From Cladorhizidae sp. MBARI D1340-BT2 (Eukaryota; Porifera; Demospongiae; Poecilosclerida; Cladorhizidae): a stretch of DNA of 64,000 nt. A program made the translations under genes and the position numbers. Below the pieces are notes generated by a model. The model searched no databases and was not told the origin of the DNA. It saw only the letters and a program-made list of their open reading frames with translations. Below, one piece after another: positions 26,345 through 37,318 of this stretch (its first letter is position 1; every line of letters begins with the position of its first letter). The stretch covers positions 868,001 through 932,000 of the forward strand of contig JAQNBH010000020.1 of the NCBI GenBank assembly GCA_028752905.1. The letters run 5' to 3'.

Positions 26345-29300
26345 AAAATCTTGCTTTTTTGCCGTAAAGCTCATAACTTTTCTACACTTTATCCAAAAAA
26401 GATAATTTTTATATCACCGAATAGCCCTTCTAATTATCTGTCTTTTGTACGTGCCAAAATTTTGTGTACTCTAAGTATTAGCAAGTTATGGTGAGTTGAA
26501 GTGGTAAGGTTTGCGATCTTTCCTGGCGTTTTCCAGTTGCCAAAGCGGTGGCCTGCCAGTGAAAAACCACTACATTTATTGATAATCTGTTGACATGTTG
26601 CAGATAAGGACCTTCTCTATCAGTTGACAAAATCTGGGACTTTGGTCTTGTTAATTAGGGCAGTTATGAATTGTAATCTTACTTGATGCTAAACATGTTA
26701 GCTTCGTAGATTATCCACACCACTGAATAGACTTGATGTATAGCTATTAAGATAGGACTCTCTAAGTGCTCTCTCTTGATACCAAACATCCATATATTCT
26801 GCACACTTCACTGTAATGGACTTGCAAGATAGGTATCTCTCAGTGTTCTCTATCTTGAGCTAAACATGTTAGCTTCATAGATTCTCCACACTTCACTGAA
26901 TAGAGTTGATATATAGCTCTAAAGGTAGGCCTCTCTCTGTTCTCTCTCTTGATACCAAACATCCGTATATTCTGCATACATAGAATCACAAGATAGGTTT
27001 CTCTATGTGTTATCTATCTTGATGCTAAACAGGTTAGCTTCATAGATTCTCCACACTTCACTGTATAAACTTGATATATAGCTATTAAGATAGGTCTCTC
27101 CCTGTGCTCTCTGTTGATATCAAACATCCATAATATTCTGCACACTTCACTGTAATGGACTTGATATGATTCGAATGATAGGTTTCATTATGTGTTCTCT
27201 ATCTTGATATTTGCTCTAATTTGGTCTATATGTTTCTCATTTCCCCCCAAAAATCTTGTTATTTTGCCGTAAAGCTCATAACTTTTCTACACTTAACCCC
27301 AAAAAGAAATTTTTTATATCACCGGATAGCCCTTCTAATTATCTGTCTTTTGTACTTGCCAAAATTTCGTGTACTCTAAGTATTAGCAAGTTATGGTGAT
27401 TTGAAGTGGTAAGGTTTGCGATCTTTCCTGGCGTTTTCCAGTTGCCAAAGCGGTGGCCTGCCAGTGAAAAACCACTACATTTATTGATAATCTGTTGACA
27501 TGTTGCAGATAAGGGCCTTCTCTATCAGTTGACAAAATCTGGGACTTTGGTCTTGTTAATTAGGGCAGTTATGAATTGTAATCTTACTTGATGCTAAACA
27601 TGTTAGGTTCGTAGATTATCCACACCACTGAATAGACTTGATGTATAGCTATTAAGATAGGACTCTCTAAGTGCTCTCTCTTGATACCAAACATCCATAT
27701 ATTCTGCACACTTCACTGTAATGGACTTGCAAGATAGGTATCTCTCAGTGTTCTCTATCTTGAGCTAAACATGTTAGCTTCATAGATTCTCCACACTTCA
27801 CTGAATAGAGTTGATATATAGCTCTAAAGGTAGGCCTCTCTCTGTTCTCTCTCTTGATACCAAACATCCGTATATTCTGCATACATAGAATCACAAGATA
27901 GGTTTCTCTATGTGTTATCTATCTTGATGCTAAACAGGTTAGCTTCATAGATTCTCCACACTTCACTGTATAAACTTGATATATAGCTATTAAGATAGGT
28001 CTCTCCCTGTGCTCTCTGTTGATATCAAACATCCATAATATTCTGCACACTTCACTGTAATGGACTTGATATGATTCGAATGATAGGTTTCATTATGTGT
28101 TCTCTATCTTGATATTTGCCCTAATTTGGTCTATATGTTTCTCATTTCCCCCCAAAAATCTTGTTATTTTGCCGTAAAGCTCATAACTTTTCTACACTTT
28201 ACCCCAAAAAGAAATTTTTTATATCACCGGATAGCCCTTCTAATTATCTGTCTTTTGTACGTGCCAAAATTTCGTGTACTCTAAGTATTAGCAAGTTATG
28301 GTGATTTGAAGTGGTAAGGTTTGCGATCTTTCCTGGCGTTTTCCAGTTGCCAAAGCGGTGGCCTGCCAGTGAAAAACCACTACATTTATTGATAATCTGT
28401 TGACATGTTGCAGATAAGGGCCTTCTCTATCAGTTGACAAAATCTGGGACTTTGGTCTTGTTAATTAGGGCAGTTATGAATTGTAATCTTACTTGATGCT
28501 AAACATGTTAGCTTCGTAGATTATCCACACCACTGAATAGACTTGATGTATAGCTATTAAGATAGGACTCTCTAAGTGCTCTCTCTTGATACCAAACATC
28601 CATATATTCTGCACACTTCACTGTAATGGACTTGCAAGATAGGTATCTCTCAGTGTTCTCTATCTTGAGCTAAACATGTTAGCTTCATAGATTCTCCACA
28701 CTTCACTGAATAGAGTTGATATATAGCTCTAAAGGTAGGCCTCTCTCTGTTCTCTCTCTTGATACCAAACATCCGTATATTCTGCATACATAGAATCACA
28801 AGATAGGTTTCTCTATGTGTTATCTATCTTGATGCTAAACAGGTTAGCTTCACAGATTCTCCACACTTCACTGTATAAACTTGATATATAGCTATTAAGA
28901 TAGGTCTCTCCCTGTGCTCTCTGTTGATATCAAACATCCATAATATTCTGCACACTTCACTGTAATGGACTTGATATGATTCGAATGATAGGTTTCATTA
29001 TGTGTTCTCTATCTTGATATTTGCCCTAATTTGGTCTATAATATGTTTCTCATTTTTCCCCCAAAAATCTTGCTTTTTTGCCGTAAAGCTCATAACTTTT
29101 CTACACTTTACCCACAAAAGATATTTTTTATATCACCGAATAGCCCTTCTAATTATCTATCTTTTGTATGTGCCAAATTTTGAGTACTCTAAGTATTAGC
29201 AAGTTATGGTGATTTGAAATGGTAAGGTTTGCGATCTTTCCTGGCGTTTTCCAGTTGCCAAAGCGGTGGCCTGCCAGTGAAAAACCACTACATTTATTGA

Positions 29301-30878
29301 TAATCTGTTGACATGTTGCAGATAAGGGCCTTCTCTATCAGTTGACAAAATCTGGGACTTTGGTCTTGTTAATTAGGGCAGTTATGAATTGTACTCTTAC
29401 TTGATGCTAAACATGTTAGCTTCGTAGATTATCCACACTTCACTGAATAGACTTGATGTATAGCTATTAAGATAGGACTCTCTAAGTGCTCTCTCTTGAT
29501 ACCAAACATCCATATATTCTGCACACTTCACTGTAATGGACTTGCAAGATAGGTATCTCTCAGTGTTCTCTATCTTGAGCTAAACATGTTAGCTTCATAG
29601 ATTCTCCACACTTCACTGAATAGACTTGATATATAGCTCTAAAGGTAGGCCTCTCTCTGTTCTCTCTCTTGATACCAAACATCCGTATATTCTGCATACA
29701 TAGAATCACAAGATAGGTTTCTCTATGTGTTCTCTATCTTGATGCTAAACAGGTTAGCTTCATAGATTCTCCACACTTCACTGTATAAACTTGATATATA
29801 GCTATTAAGATAGGTCTCTCCCTGTGCTCTCTGTTGATATCAAACATCCATAATATTCTGCATACTTCACTGTAATGGACTTGATATGATTCGAATGATA
29901 GGTTTCATTATGTGTTCTCTATCTTGATATTTGCCCTAATTTGGTCTGTATGTTTCTCATTTTTCCCCCAAAAATCTTGTTATTTTGCCGTAAAGCTCAT
30001 AACTTATCTACACTTTATCCAAAAAAGATAATTTTTATATCACCGGATAGCCCTTCTAATTATCTGTCTTTTTTACGTGCCAAAATTTTGAGTACCCTAA
30101 GCATTAGCAAGTTATGGTGATTTGAAGTGGTAAGGTTTGCGATCTTTCCTGGCGTTTTCCAGTTGCCAAAGCGGTGGCCTGCCAGTGAAAAACCACTACA
30201 TTTATTGATAATCTGTTGACATGTTGCAGATAAGGGCCTTCTCTATCAGTTGACAAAATCTGGGACTTTGGTCTTGTTAATTAGGGCAGTTATGAATTGT
30301 ACTCTTACTTGATGCTAAACATGTTAGCTTCGTAGATTATCCACACTTCACTGAATAGACTTGATGTATAGCTATTAAGATAGGACTCTCTAAGTGCTCT
30401 CTCTTGATACCAAACATCCATATATTCTGCACACTTCACTGTAATGGACTTGCAAGATAGGTATCTCTCAGTGTTCTCTATCTTGAGCTAAACATGTTAG
30501 CTTCATAGATTCTCCACACTTCACTGAATAGACTTGATATATAGCTCTAAAGGTAGGCCTCTCTCTGTTCTCTCTCTTGATACCAAACATCCGTATATTC
30601 TGCATACATAGAATCACAAGATAGGTTTCTCTATGTGTTCTCTATCTTGATGCTAAACAGGTTAGCTTCATAGATTCTCCACACTTCACTGTATAAACTT
30701 GATATATAGCTATTAAGATAGGTCTCTCCCTGTGCTCTCTGTTGATATCAAACATCCATAATATTCTGCATACTTCACTGTAATGGACTTGATATGATTC
30801 GAATGATAGGTTTCATTATGTGTTCTCTATCTTGATATTTGCCCTAATTTGGTCTATATGTTTCTCATTTTTCCCCAA
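26345..30878 (+). repeat. Five-unit block F-C-C-D-E, first copy
   Basis: Starts are 26345 (F), 27250 (C), 28155 (C), 29064 (D) and 29971 (E). The same type order with the same spacings, within 1 bp, recurs at 53284-57819. Type F reads tatccaaaaaagataa with caccgaatag and ends near offset 120 with ttttgtgtac. Type D reads acccacaaaagatatt. Type E has cttatctac and tttttacgtgcc. The recurrence supports a higher-order repeat rather than random mixing of types. Confidence 0.75.
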
Positions 30879-33800
30879 AAAATCTTGTTATTTTGCCGTA
30901 AAGCTCATAACTTTTCTACACTTTACCCCAAAAATATAATCTTTATATCACCGGATAGCCCTTCTAATTATCTGTCTTTTATACGTGCCAAAATTTTGAG
31001 TACTCTAAGTATTAGCAAGTTATGGTGATTTGAAGTGGTAAGGTTTGCGATCTTTCCTGGCGTTTTCCAGTTGCCAAAGCGGTGGCCTGCCAGTGAAAAA
31101 CAACTACATTTATTGATAATCTGTTGACATGTTGCAGATAAGGGCCTTCTCTATCAGTTGACAAAATCTGGGACTTTGGTCTTGTTAATTAGGGCAGTTA
31201 TGAATTGTACTCTTACTTGATGCTAAACATGTTAGCTTCGTAGATTATCCACACTTCACTGAATAGACTTGATGTATAGCTATTAAGATAGGACTCTCTA
31301 AGTGCTCTCTCTTGATACCAAACATCCATATATTCTGCACACTTCACTGTAATGGACTTGCAAGATAGGTATCTCTCAGTGTTCTCTATCTTGAACTAAA
31401 CATGTTAGCTTCATAGATTCTCCACACTTCACTGAATAGAGTTGATATATAGCTCTAAAGGTAGGCCTCTCTCTGTTCTCTCTCTTGATACCAAACATCC
31501 GTATATTCTGCATACATAGAATCACAAGATAGATTTCTCTATGTGTTCTCTATCTTGATGCTAAACAGGTTAGCTTCATAGATTCTCCACACTTCACTGT
31601 ATAAACTTGATATATAGCTATTAAGATAGGTCTCTCCCTGTGCTCTCTGTTGATATCAAACATCCATAATATTCTGCACACTTCACTGTAATGGACTTGA
31701 TATGATTCGAATGATAGGTTTCATTATGTGTTCTCTATCTTGATATTTGCCCTAATTTGGTCTATAATATGTTTCTCATTTTCCCCCCAAAAATCTTGCT
31801 TTTTTGCCGTAAAGCTCATAACTTTTCTAGACTTTATCCAAAAAAGATAATTTTTATATCACCGAATAGCCCTTCTAATTATCTGTCTTTTGTACGTGCC
31901 AAAATTTTGTGTACTCTAAGTATTAGCAAGTTATGGTGAGTTGAAGTGGTAAGGTTTGCGATCATTCCTGGCGTTTTCCAGTTGCCAAAGCGGTGGCCTG
32001 CCAGTGAAAAACCACTACATTTATTGATAATCTGTTGACATGTTGCAGATAAGGACCTTCTCTATCAGTTGACAAAATCTGGCACTTTGGTCTTGTTAAT
32101 TAGGGCAGTTATGAATTGTAATCTTACTTGATGCTAAACATGTTAGCTTCGTAGATTATCCACACCACTGAATAGACTTGATGTATAGCTATTAAGATAG
32201 GACTCTCTAAGTGCTCTCTCTTGATACCAAACATCCATATATTCTGCACACTTCACTGTAATGGACTTGCAAGATAGGTATCTCTCAGTGTTCTCTATCT
32301 TGAGCTAAACATGTTAGCTTCATAGATTCTCCACACTTCACTGAATAGAGTTGATATATAGCTCTAAAGGTAGGCCTCTCTCTGTTCTCTCTCTTGATAC
32401 CAAACATCCGTATATTCTGCATACATAGAATCACAAGATAGGTTTCTCTATGTGTTCTCTATCTTGATGCTAAACAGGTTAGCTTCATAGATTCTCCACA
32501 CTTCACTGTATAAACTTGATATATAGCTATTAAGATAGGTCTCTCCCTGTGCTCTCTGTTGATATCAAACATCCATAATATTCTGCATACTTCACTGTAA
32601 TGGACTTGATATGATTCGAATGATAGGTTTCATTATGTGTTCTCTATCTTGATATTTGCCCTAATTTGGTCTATATGTTTCTCATTTTCCCCCAAAAAAT
32701 CTTGTTATTTTGCCGTAAAGCTCATAACTTTTCTACACTTTACCCCAAAAATATAATCTTTATATCACCGGATAGCCCTTCTAATTATCTGTCTTTTATA
32801 CATGCCAAAATTTTGAGTACTCTAAGTATTAGCAAGTTATGGTGATTTGAAGTGGTAAGGTTTGCGATCTTTCCTGGCGTTTTCCAGTTGCCAAAGCGGT
32901 GGCCTGCCAGTGAAAAACCACTACATTTATTGATAATCTGTTGACATGTTGCAGATAAGGGCCTTCTCTATCAGTTGACAAAATCTGGGATTTTGGTCTT
33001 GTTAATTAGGGCAGTTATGAATTGTACTCTTACTTGATGCTAAACATGTTAGCTTCGTAGATTATCCACACTTCACTGAATAGACTTGATGTATAGCTAT
33101 TAAGATAGGACTCTCTAAGTGCTCTCTCTTGATACCAAACATCCATATATTCTGCACACTTCACTGTAATGGACTTGCAAGATAGGTATCTCTCAGTGTT
33201 CTCTATCTTGAGCTAAACATGTTAGCTTCATAGATTCTCCACACTTCACTGAATAGAGTTGATATATAGCTCTAAAGGTAGGCCTCTCTCTGTTCTCTCT
33301 CTTGATACCAAACATCCGTATATTCTGCATACATAGAATCACAAGATAGATTTCTCTATGTGTTCTCTATCTTGATGCTAAACAGGTTAGCTTCATAGAT
33401 TCTCCACACTTCACTGTATAAACTTGATATATAGCTATTAAGATAGGTCTCTCCCTGTGCTCTCTGTTGATATCAAACATCCATAATATTCTGCACACTT
33501 CACTGTAATGGACTTGATATGATTCGAATGATAGGTTTCATTATGTGTTCTCTATCTTGATATTTGCCCTAATTTGGTCTATAATATGTTTCTCATTTTC
33601 CCCCCAAAAATCTTGCTTTTTTGCCGTAAAGCTCATAACTTTTCTACACTTTATCCAAAAAAGATAATTTTTATATCACCGAATAGCCCTTCTAATTATC
33701 TGTCTTTTGTACGTGCCAAAATTTTGTGTACTCTAAGTATTAGCAAGTTATGGTGAGTTGAAGTGGTAAGGTTTGCGATCTTTCCTGGCGTTTTCCAGTT

Positions 33801-34008
33801 GCCAAAGCGGTGGCCTGCCAGTGAAAAACCACTACATTTATTGATAATCTGTTGACATGTTGCAGATAAGGACCTTCTCTATCAGTTGACAAAATCTGGC
33901 ACTTTGGTCTTGTTAATTAGGGCAGTTATGAATTGTAATCTTACTTGATGCTAAACATGTTAGCTTCGTAGATTATCCACACCACTGAATAGACTTGATG
34001 TATAGCTA
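30879..34008 (+). repeat. Tandem G-F dimer (1,817 bp), second copy interrupted
   Basis: Unit starts 30879 (G) and 31790 (F) are repeated 1,817 bp later at 32696 (G) and 33607 (F). Type G reads ccaaaaatataatctt and carries gatagatttctc in subunit 4. The second F unit is split by the transposon at its TTAA (34009-34012). The equivalent TTAA in the first F unit, at 32192-32195, is intact and empty. Confidence 0.8.
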
Positions 34009-34012
34009 TTAA
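34009..34012. repeat. TTAA target-site duplication, left copy
   Basis: TTAA directly outside the left terminal repeat, within the satellite string tagctattaa. It matches the copy at 37335-37338. TTAA duplication is diagnostic of piggyBac transposition. Confidence 0.95.
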
Positions 34013-34028
34013 CTCTTTCACCGCTAGA
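34013..34028 (+). repeat. Left terminal inverted repeat of the piggyBac element
   Basis: The 16 bases ctctttcaccgctaga match the reverse complement of 37319-37334 without a mismatch; similarity stops at the next base. They form the left boundary, at the 3' side of the transposase gene. Confidence 0.93.
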
Positions 34029-34164
34029 TTATTTTAGGATTTAAAAAAATTATTGTACTACTTTTACTATAAATTTTATAACTTCCCGGGAATGTAAAAA
34101 ATTCCATAGCAACCTTTGAAGTATTTGTGGTATAAACATTGACAAACACTTTGAGGTTACCACG

Positions 34165-34177
34165 GTTGCTTGGCAAC
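34165..34177. repeat. Small inverted repeat inside the left end
   Basis: gttgc at 34165-34169 and gcaac at 34173-34177, with a 3-base loop, about 150 bp in from the left terminus. It is short, so it may be chance. It lies in the non-coding left end where subterminal binding sites would be expected. Confidence 0.3.
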
Positions 34178-34415
34178 AAAAACCACAGTTATGCATATCA
34201 TTACAAATGTAATCACTATATTACACTAAATAAACAATAACTACTTGATGCTATATTTATTGCACTACATTGCTACATCACATCAGCAATTGTTCCCACC
34301 ACATAGCCTATTATCAGACACCAATTGTTGGTAAAAAATTAATGTGATTTTTTGCCAATAAACAGACACATATAGATACAAGTGCGAGTGCTTAGTGCTC
34401 ACTATACAAAGTTAC

Positions 34416-34421
34416 TTTATT
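34416..34421 (-). promoter_or_regulatory. Polyadenylation signal AATAAA for the transposase mRNA
   Basis: A canonical AATAAA on the minus strand, 31 bases after the stop codon at 34452-34454. A second AATAAA lies at 34256-34261, still inside the element. The first would give a very short 3' untranslated region. Position supports it; usage is unproven. Confidence 0.55.
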
Positions 34422-34451
34422 ACTACTGTTCATGCGTGTGTGAATAAGTCT

Positions 34452-37125
34452 TCAAGAATAGTCCACAAACTTGTGGTATTTGTCAAAACACAAGCGGTTA
34501 TTGTCATAGCAGAGGGGGACTTGGCACGTACAGCACATCATACGGGTTTCATGCCGATTCCCACTTTCTGGAAGGTTCTTCTTTCTCCTGATGCACTCAC
34601 AGACCACACAACGCTTGTGCTTCTCCATTTGACGTGGATAGTGGTCAAGATCACGGTTCAAGCGGGTATGATGAGCATGCTCATCACTTCGAGGATGACC
34701 TGGCCTCTTTCTTGAACAAAAAGTGTCCACAAGCTGCATAGCAAGCTCAAGTCTATAGGCCAGGTAGTCCCTCTTGGCTCTTCCTTTTAGAACATGCTCA
34801 GCAGGCCTAACATGTGCTTCCATTATATAACTATTCAAAATAGCACACTCGACTATATAAAAAAATACCCTCTTCCACCATTTGGTACTACGCCTCCCTA
34901 TGTTGTAGTACTGGGTCATCTGGTCGTTGCGATCAACCCCCCTCATATTCTTCTGGTAATCAGGGACAGGAGTGGGACATGCAACGTCAGCTTGGCTACC
35001 AGTGGCAGTGAATCTTTTCACTGTGCATGTAACACCAGCTGGAAGCTCAGCAACATGCATAGTGGATAGAAAGTATATAGTTCTTTTGTCTACCCAAACA
35101 GAAGCAAGAAGTGGCCCATTGGAACGGTAGTCCATAAACCCACGATTATGTTTAGTAGACTTTGTAACCAATTCTTTAGGGAAACCCACTCTGTTAGGAC
35201 GAGCTGTCCCACAGGCATTTATGCCACGGTTATAGAGATGATGGTAGAGGGTGGGGGAAGTATAATAATTGTCCGTATATAGACGAAAACCACTATGCTC
35301 CATGCCGGACATCAAATCCAACACTACCTTACTGCACAATCCTACACTACTAATACTATCCTCTACACCCTTGCCAGTGTATATTTGAAATGTTTTGATG
35401 TAACCATTGGTAGCATCAGCTAGTACAAACACTTTAATTCCCCATTTTGTTGGCTTGTCTTTTAGATACTGCTTGAAGCACAGTCTGCCCTTGAAGGGGA
35501 TCATGGCTTCGTCAATAGTGCAGTCCTGGTGAATTATGTACTCCGCTTCAAATCTGGGGACCACCAAATCCAGGAGTTGACGAACCTTGAAGAGGCGATC
35601 ATGGCCTGACTGGCCATATGGGATCTGTCTGGAGTTGTCAGCTAGATGGAGGCACCTGAATATCTGCTCAAACCTGTTCAACGTCATGACATCAGAGATA
35701 CCACGGACATTGATGGGAAACTTCATAGTCCAATACAGTTCCAACCGAGGTTGAACTGTAATTCCCATATATAAAAGAACTGCCAAAAAAGCTTTCATCT
35801 CTTGCACTGTCACATCAGTCCAGGGACGGGCATGAGTACTACTTCCACAAACTGTGGCAGCATAACGATTAGTCTCAACTATAAGAAGGTTAAAAACTTC
35901 ATCGGTGAAAAACTTGGAGAAGATTTCAATAGGAGAACTTCCAGGACTAACTGAAGCAGATGTTGGTCCAGGAGTCATAGCGTAATGAAAACGACTACAA
36001 GATGGCTGCTGTCTCACCCAGACACCTCCAAAAGGGTCCATACCAGTAGAACTACTACAAGTGCCAGTAAGTAAAGTAGATAGACCAGCAGTTGCTGGTA
36101 AAGAAGGAGCAGTAGCTCTAGCAGAAGTTCTGCCTTTTGCACGTCCTCTCTGCCTGGCTCTATGACCTCTACGTAGAGCTCTACCTCTAGATGTGCCCAT
36201 ATCTCTACTTCTAGATCTATCTTGACTTCTCAAATGTCTACGACCTTGCTGAGGAGCAGTGGGTGCAGGTTCTGAGTCGTCACTCAATGAGTCTGCAAAA
36301 GCAGGACCAAGCAATTGAGGTGAGCAGGATAGAGTAGGCAACATAATTGCTGAAATAGGTAATACCTCAGAAGGGGAAGTGCCTGGAAGGGATGCCATGG
36401 ACACAGAAGAGGAAGGGCCGGGAAGTGATGCCAAGGAAACAGAAGAGCAAGGGCCTGGAAAGGATGCCATGGACACAGAAGAGGAAGGGCCGGGAAGTGA
36501 TGCCAAGGACAGAGAAGAGCAAGGGCCTGGAAAGGATGCCATGGACACAGAAGAGGAAGGGCATGGAAGGGATGCAATGGACACAGAAGAGGCAGGACAT
36601 AGAGGGAGCACACTCACAGGTGAAGGGCCTGGAGGAGATAACATATATATAAAGAAGAGAGCTAGTCAAGGTCTAAAATAGAAGAAGGCAAACACACTAT
36701 TGGATACTATAACTATCTAAAAATGACTGGAAGCCATATACATTCAAACACCCGCCCACTACCCAGGAAAGATGCCACACCCAGCTTTTCTTCCACTCAG
36801 GAAAAGAAAGTTTCTTGCTCTTTCTATATATATTTTCTGAACATAAAACTTTACCTAAAGATACCTGCTTACCTTCAAGGTTCCCCTGATTCTCCTCATC
36901 ATCACTTGAATCGCTGTCCTTGACAAAGCTAGCTGAGCTACATGCCTTGTCAGAAATGGCAGCTCTGAAAAGAGCTGTCACCTCTTCAGGTTGAATAACT
37001 CGCTGACCCTTGTAGGCATGGACCTCTTCTCCTTCACTGCAGCTAGAGTCATCCTCTGAAAAGCCGAAATCGCTATTGTAGCACATCCGAAGCACATCGT
37101 CGGCAGTAAACTTTCTAGACGCCAT
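34452..37125 (-). CDS. piggyBac transposase, two exons, predicted 809 aa
   Basis: DDE/DDD-family transposase that would cut its element out at TTAA sites and reinsert it in the nucleus. Predicted coding order is 37125-36873 joined to 36628-34452; the 244-bp intron is phase 1 and the frame stays open. Along the spliced protein: an acidic Ser/Asp/Glu-rich N-terminus (about 24-34 and 68-79); a tract of 12-residue Ser/Pro-rich repeats (about 92-171); an Arg-rich segment (about 214-251) that could serve nuclear import or DNA contact; and the catalytic core (about 317-690). Catalytic aspartates by motif are D457 in TIDEAMIPFKGR, D537 in LYTDNYYTS and D650 in GVDRNDQM, with D653 nearby. A C-terminal zinc domain has C758, C761, C783, C786, C791, C798 and H803. 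The protein is longer than the roughly 590-aa founder of the family because of the N-terminal repeat and Arg-rich regions. The start has G at -3 and G at +4. No inactivating lesion is seen. The family call is firm; activity is not shown. Confidence 0.92.
36127..36242 (-). other. Arg-rich segment of the transposase
   Basis: Encodes roughly residues 214-251 of the spliced protein, a run dense in Arg with Ser, Gly, Ala and His, including RRGHRARQRGRAKGR. It lies just before the catalytic core. It could be a nuclear or nucleolar localisation signal or a non-specific nucleic-acid-binding region. No named domain is recognised. Confidence 0.55.
36369..36608 (-). repeat. 36-bp coding minisatellite at the start of exon 2
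   Basis: About six to seven tandem copies of a 36-bp unit, encoding 12-residue repeats of the forms SLPGPSSSVSMA and SFPGPCSSVSLA. Two slightly different units alternate, so the closest matches are 72 bp apart (for example 36415 and 36487). All copies keep the reading frame. The tract is Ser/Pro-rich and probably disordered. Copy number could vary between element copies. Confidence 0.85.
36629..36872 (-). other. Phase-1 GT-AG intron in the transposase gene
   Basis: The donor is gtaagc starting at 36872. The acceptor ag is at 36630-36629, preceded by the pyrimidine-rich string tatctcctcc. A plausible branch site, cttgac, has its A at 36666, 37 bases from the acceptor. The length of 244 bp joins exon 1 to exon 2 in frame. 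The alternative acceptor ending at 36673 would give an immediate in-frame tag stop. Splicing is predicted, not observed. Confidence 0.8.
36873..37125 (-). CDS. Transposase exon 1 (84 codons plus one base)
   Basis: Opens with MASRKFTADD and is rich in Asp, Glu and Ser, like the N-termini of many piggyBac transposases that precede the catalytic domain. Read without splicing, the frame runs into the intron and stops at 36697 after 142 codons. The exon ends in gaag before gtaagc, a strong match to the vertebrate-type 5' splice consensus. The leftover base g pairs with gc from exon 2 to make Gly85. Confidence 0.85.
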
Positions 37126-37172
37126 AACGCGATCGGTAAGGTGAGTTCGGCGTCACGGTTACCCTGGATACC

Positions 37173-37178
37173 TATATA
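37173..37178 (-). promoter_or_regulatory. TATA-like element upstream of the transposase start
   Basis: TATATA on the minus strand, about 48-53 bases before the start codon. Transcription would begin roughly 20 bases before the ATG if it acts as a TATA box. It is the only such motif between the ATG and the right terminus that fits this spacing. The whole leader is about 209 bp, so the promoter must lie in it or in the flanking satellite. Confidence 0.35.
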
Positions 37179-37301
37179 ATTAGCCTACAATATTTTTATT
37201 ACAAGTAAAGCAAACTCTCTAGGCACCGCCACCCAAGTTTTTAAACGCACTGTGCAAACGATTGATTTTAGAGAATTCTTTTTGAACGGTTGTATCATTC
37301 T

Positions 37302-37318
37302 CGCGTGTATGTCACGCG
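37302..37318. repeat. Subterminal short inverted repeat (cgcgtg / cacgcg)
   Basis: A perfect 6-bp inverted repeat with a 5-base spacer: cgcgtg at 37302-37307 and cacgcg at 37313-37318. It touches the inner edge of the right terminal repeat. The left end has no such motif next to its terminal repeat, so the ends are asymmetric inside the first 16 bp. A role as an internal transposase-binding site is possible, since other piggyBac elements carry internal repeats, but it is unproven. Confidence 0.5.

Larger units (their letters stand above)
1..34008 (+). repeat. Satellite array, left segment (about 908-bp tandem units)
   Basis: Direct tandem repetition of a unit of about 908 bp, phased here on the string aaaatcttg. 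Unit starts are 1, 910, 1819, 2728, 3637, 4545, 5453, 6361, 7270, 8179, 9088, 9997, 10906, 11814, 12723, 13631, 14540, 15449, 16357, 17266, 18174, 19080, 19988, 20895, 21803, 22711, 23618, 24526, 25434, 26345, 27250, 28155, 29064, 29971, 30879, 31790, 32696 and 33607. Spacing is 905-911 bp. All units are in the same orientation, with no inversions, gaps or foreign sequence before 34013. Units differ by scattered substitutions and 1-3-bp indels, concentrated around the unit start and in a C/A homopolymer run just before it. The array begins before base 1. Long stretches with no gene here are all satellite; its small open frames are not conserved. Pericentromeric or other heterochromatic location is an inference. 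Confidence 0.97.
34013..34451 (-). other. Non-coding left end of the transposon
   Basis: 439 bp between the transposase stop and the left terminus. It contains the left terminal repeat, a small inverted repeat at 34165-34177 and two AATAAA signals. It is AT-rich with no coding sequence; a plus-strand frame crossing it into the gene is a shadow of the transposase. Confidence 0.8.

Noticed and set aside
36673..36674. Alternative splice acceptor with a good pyrimidine tract (cttcttctattttag)
   Set aside because: Joining exon 1 to it puts a tag stop in frame after two complete codons and does not match the phase of exon 2. The acceptor at 36629-36630 fits.
34395..36923. Several plus- and minus-strand frames of 66-109 codons inside the transposon
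   Set aside because: They overlap the transposase gene in other frames and come from its repeat tract or opposite strand; none has independent support.
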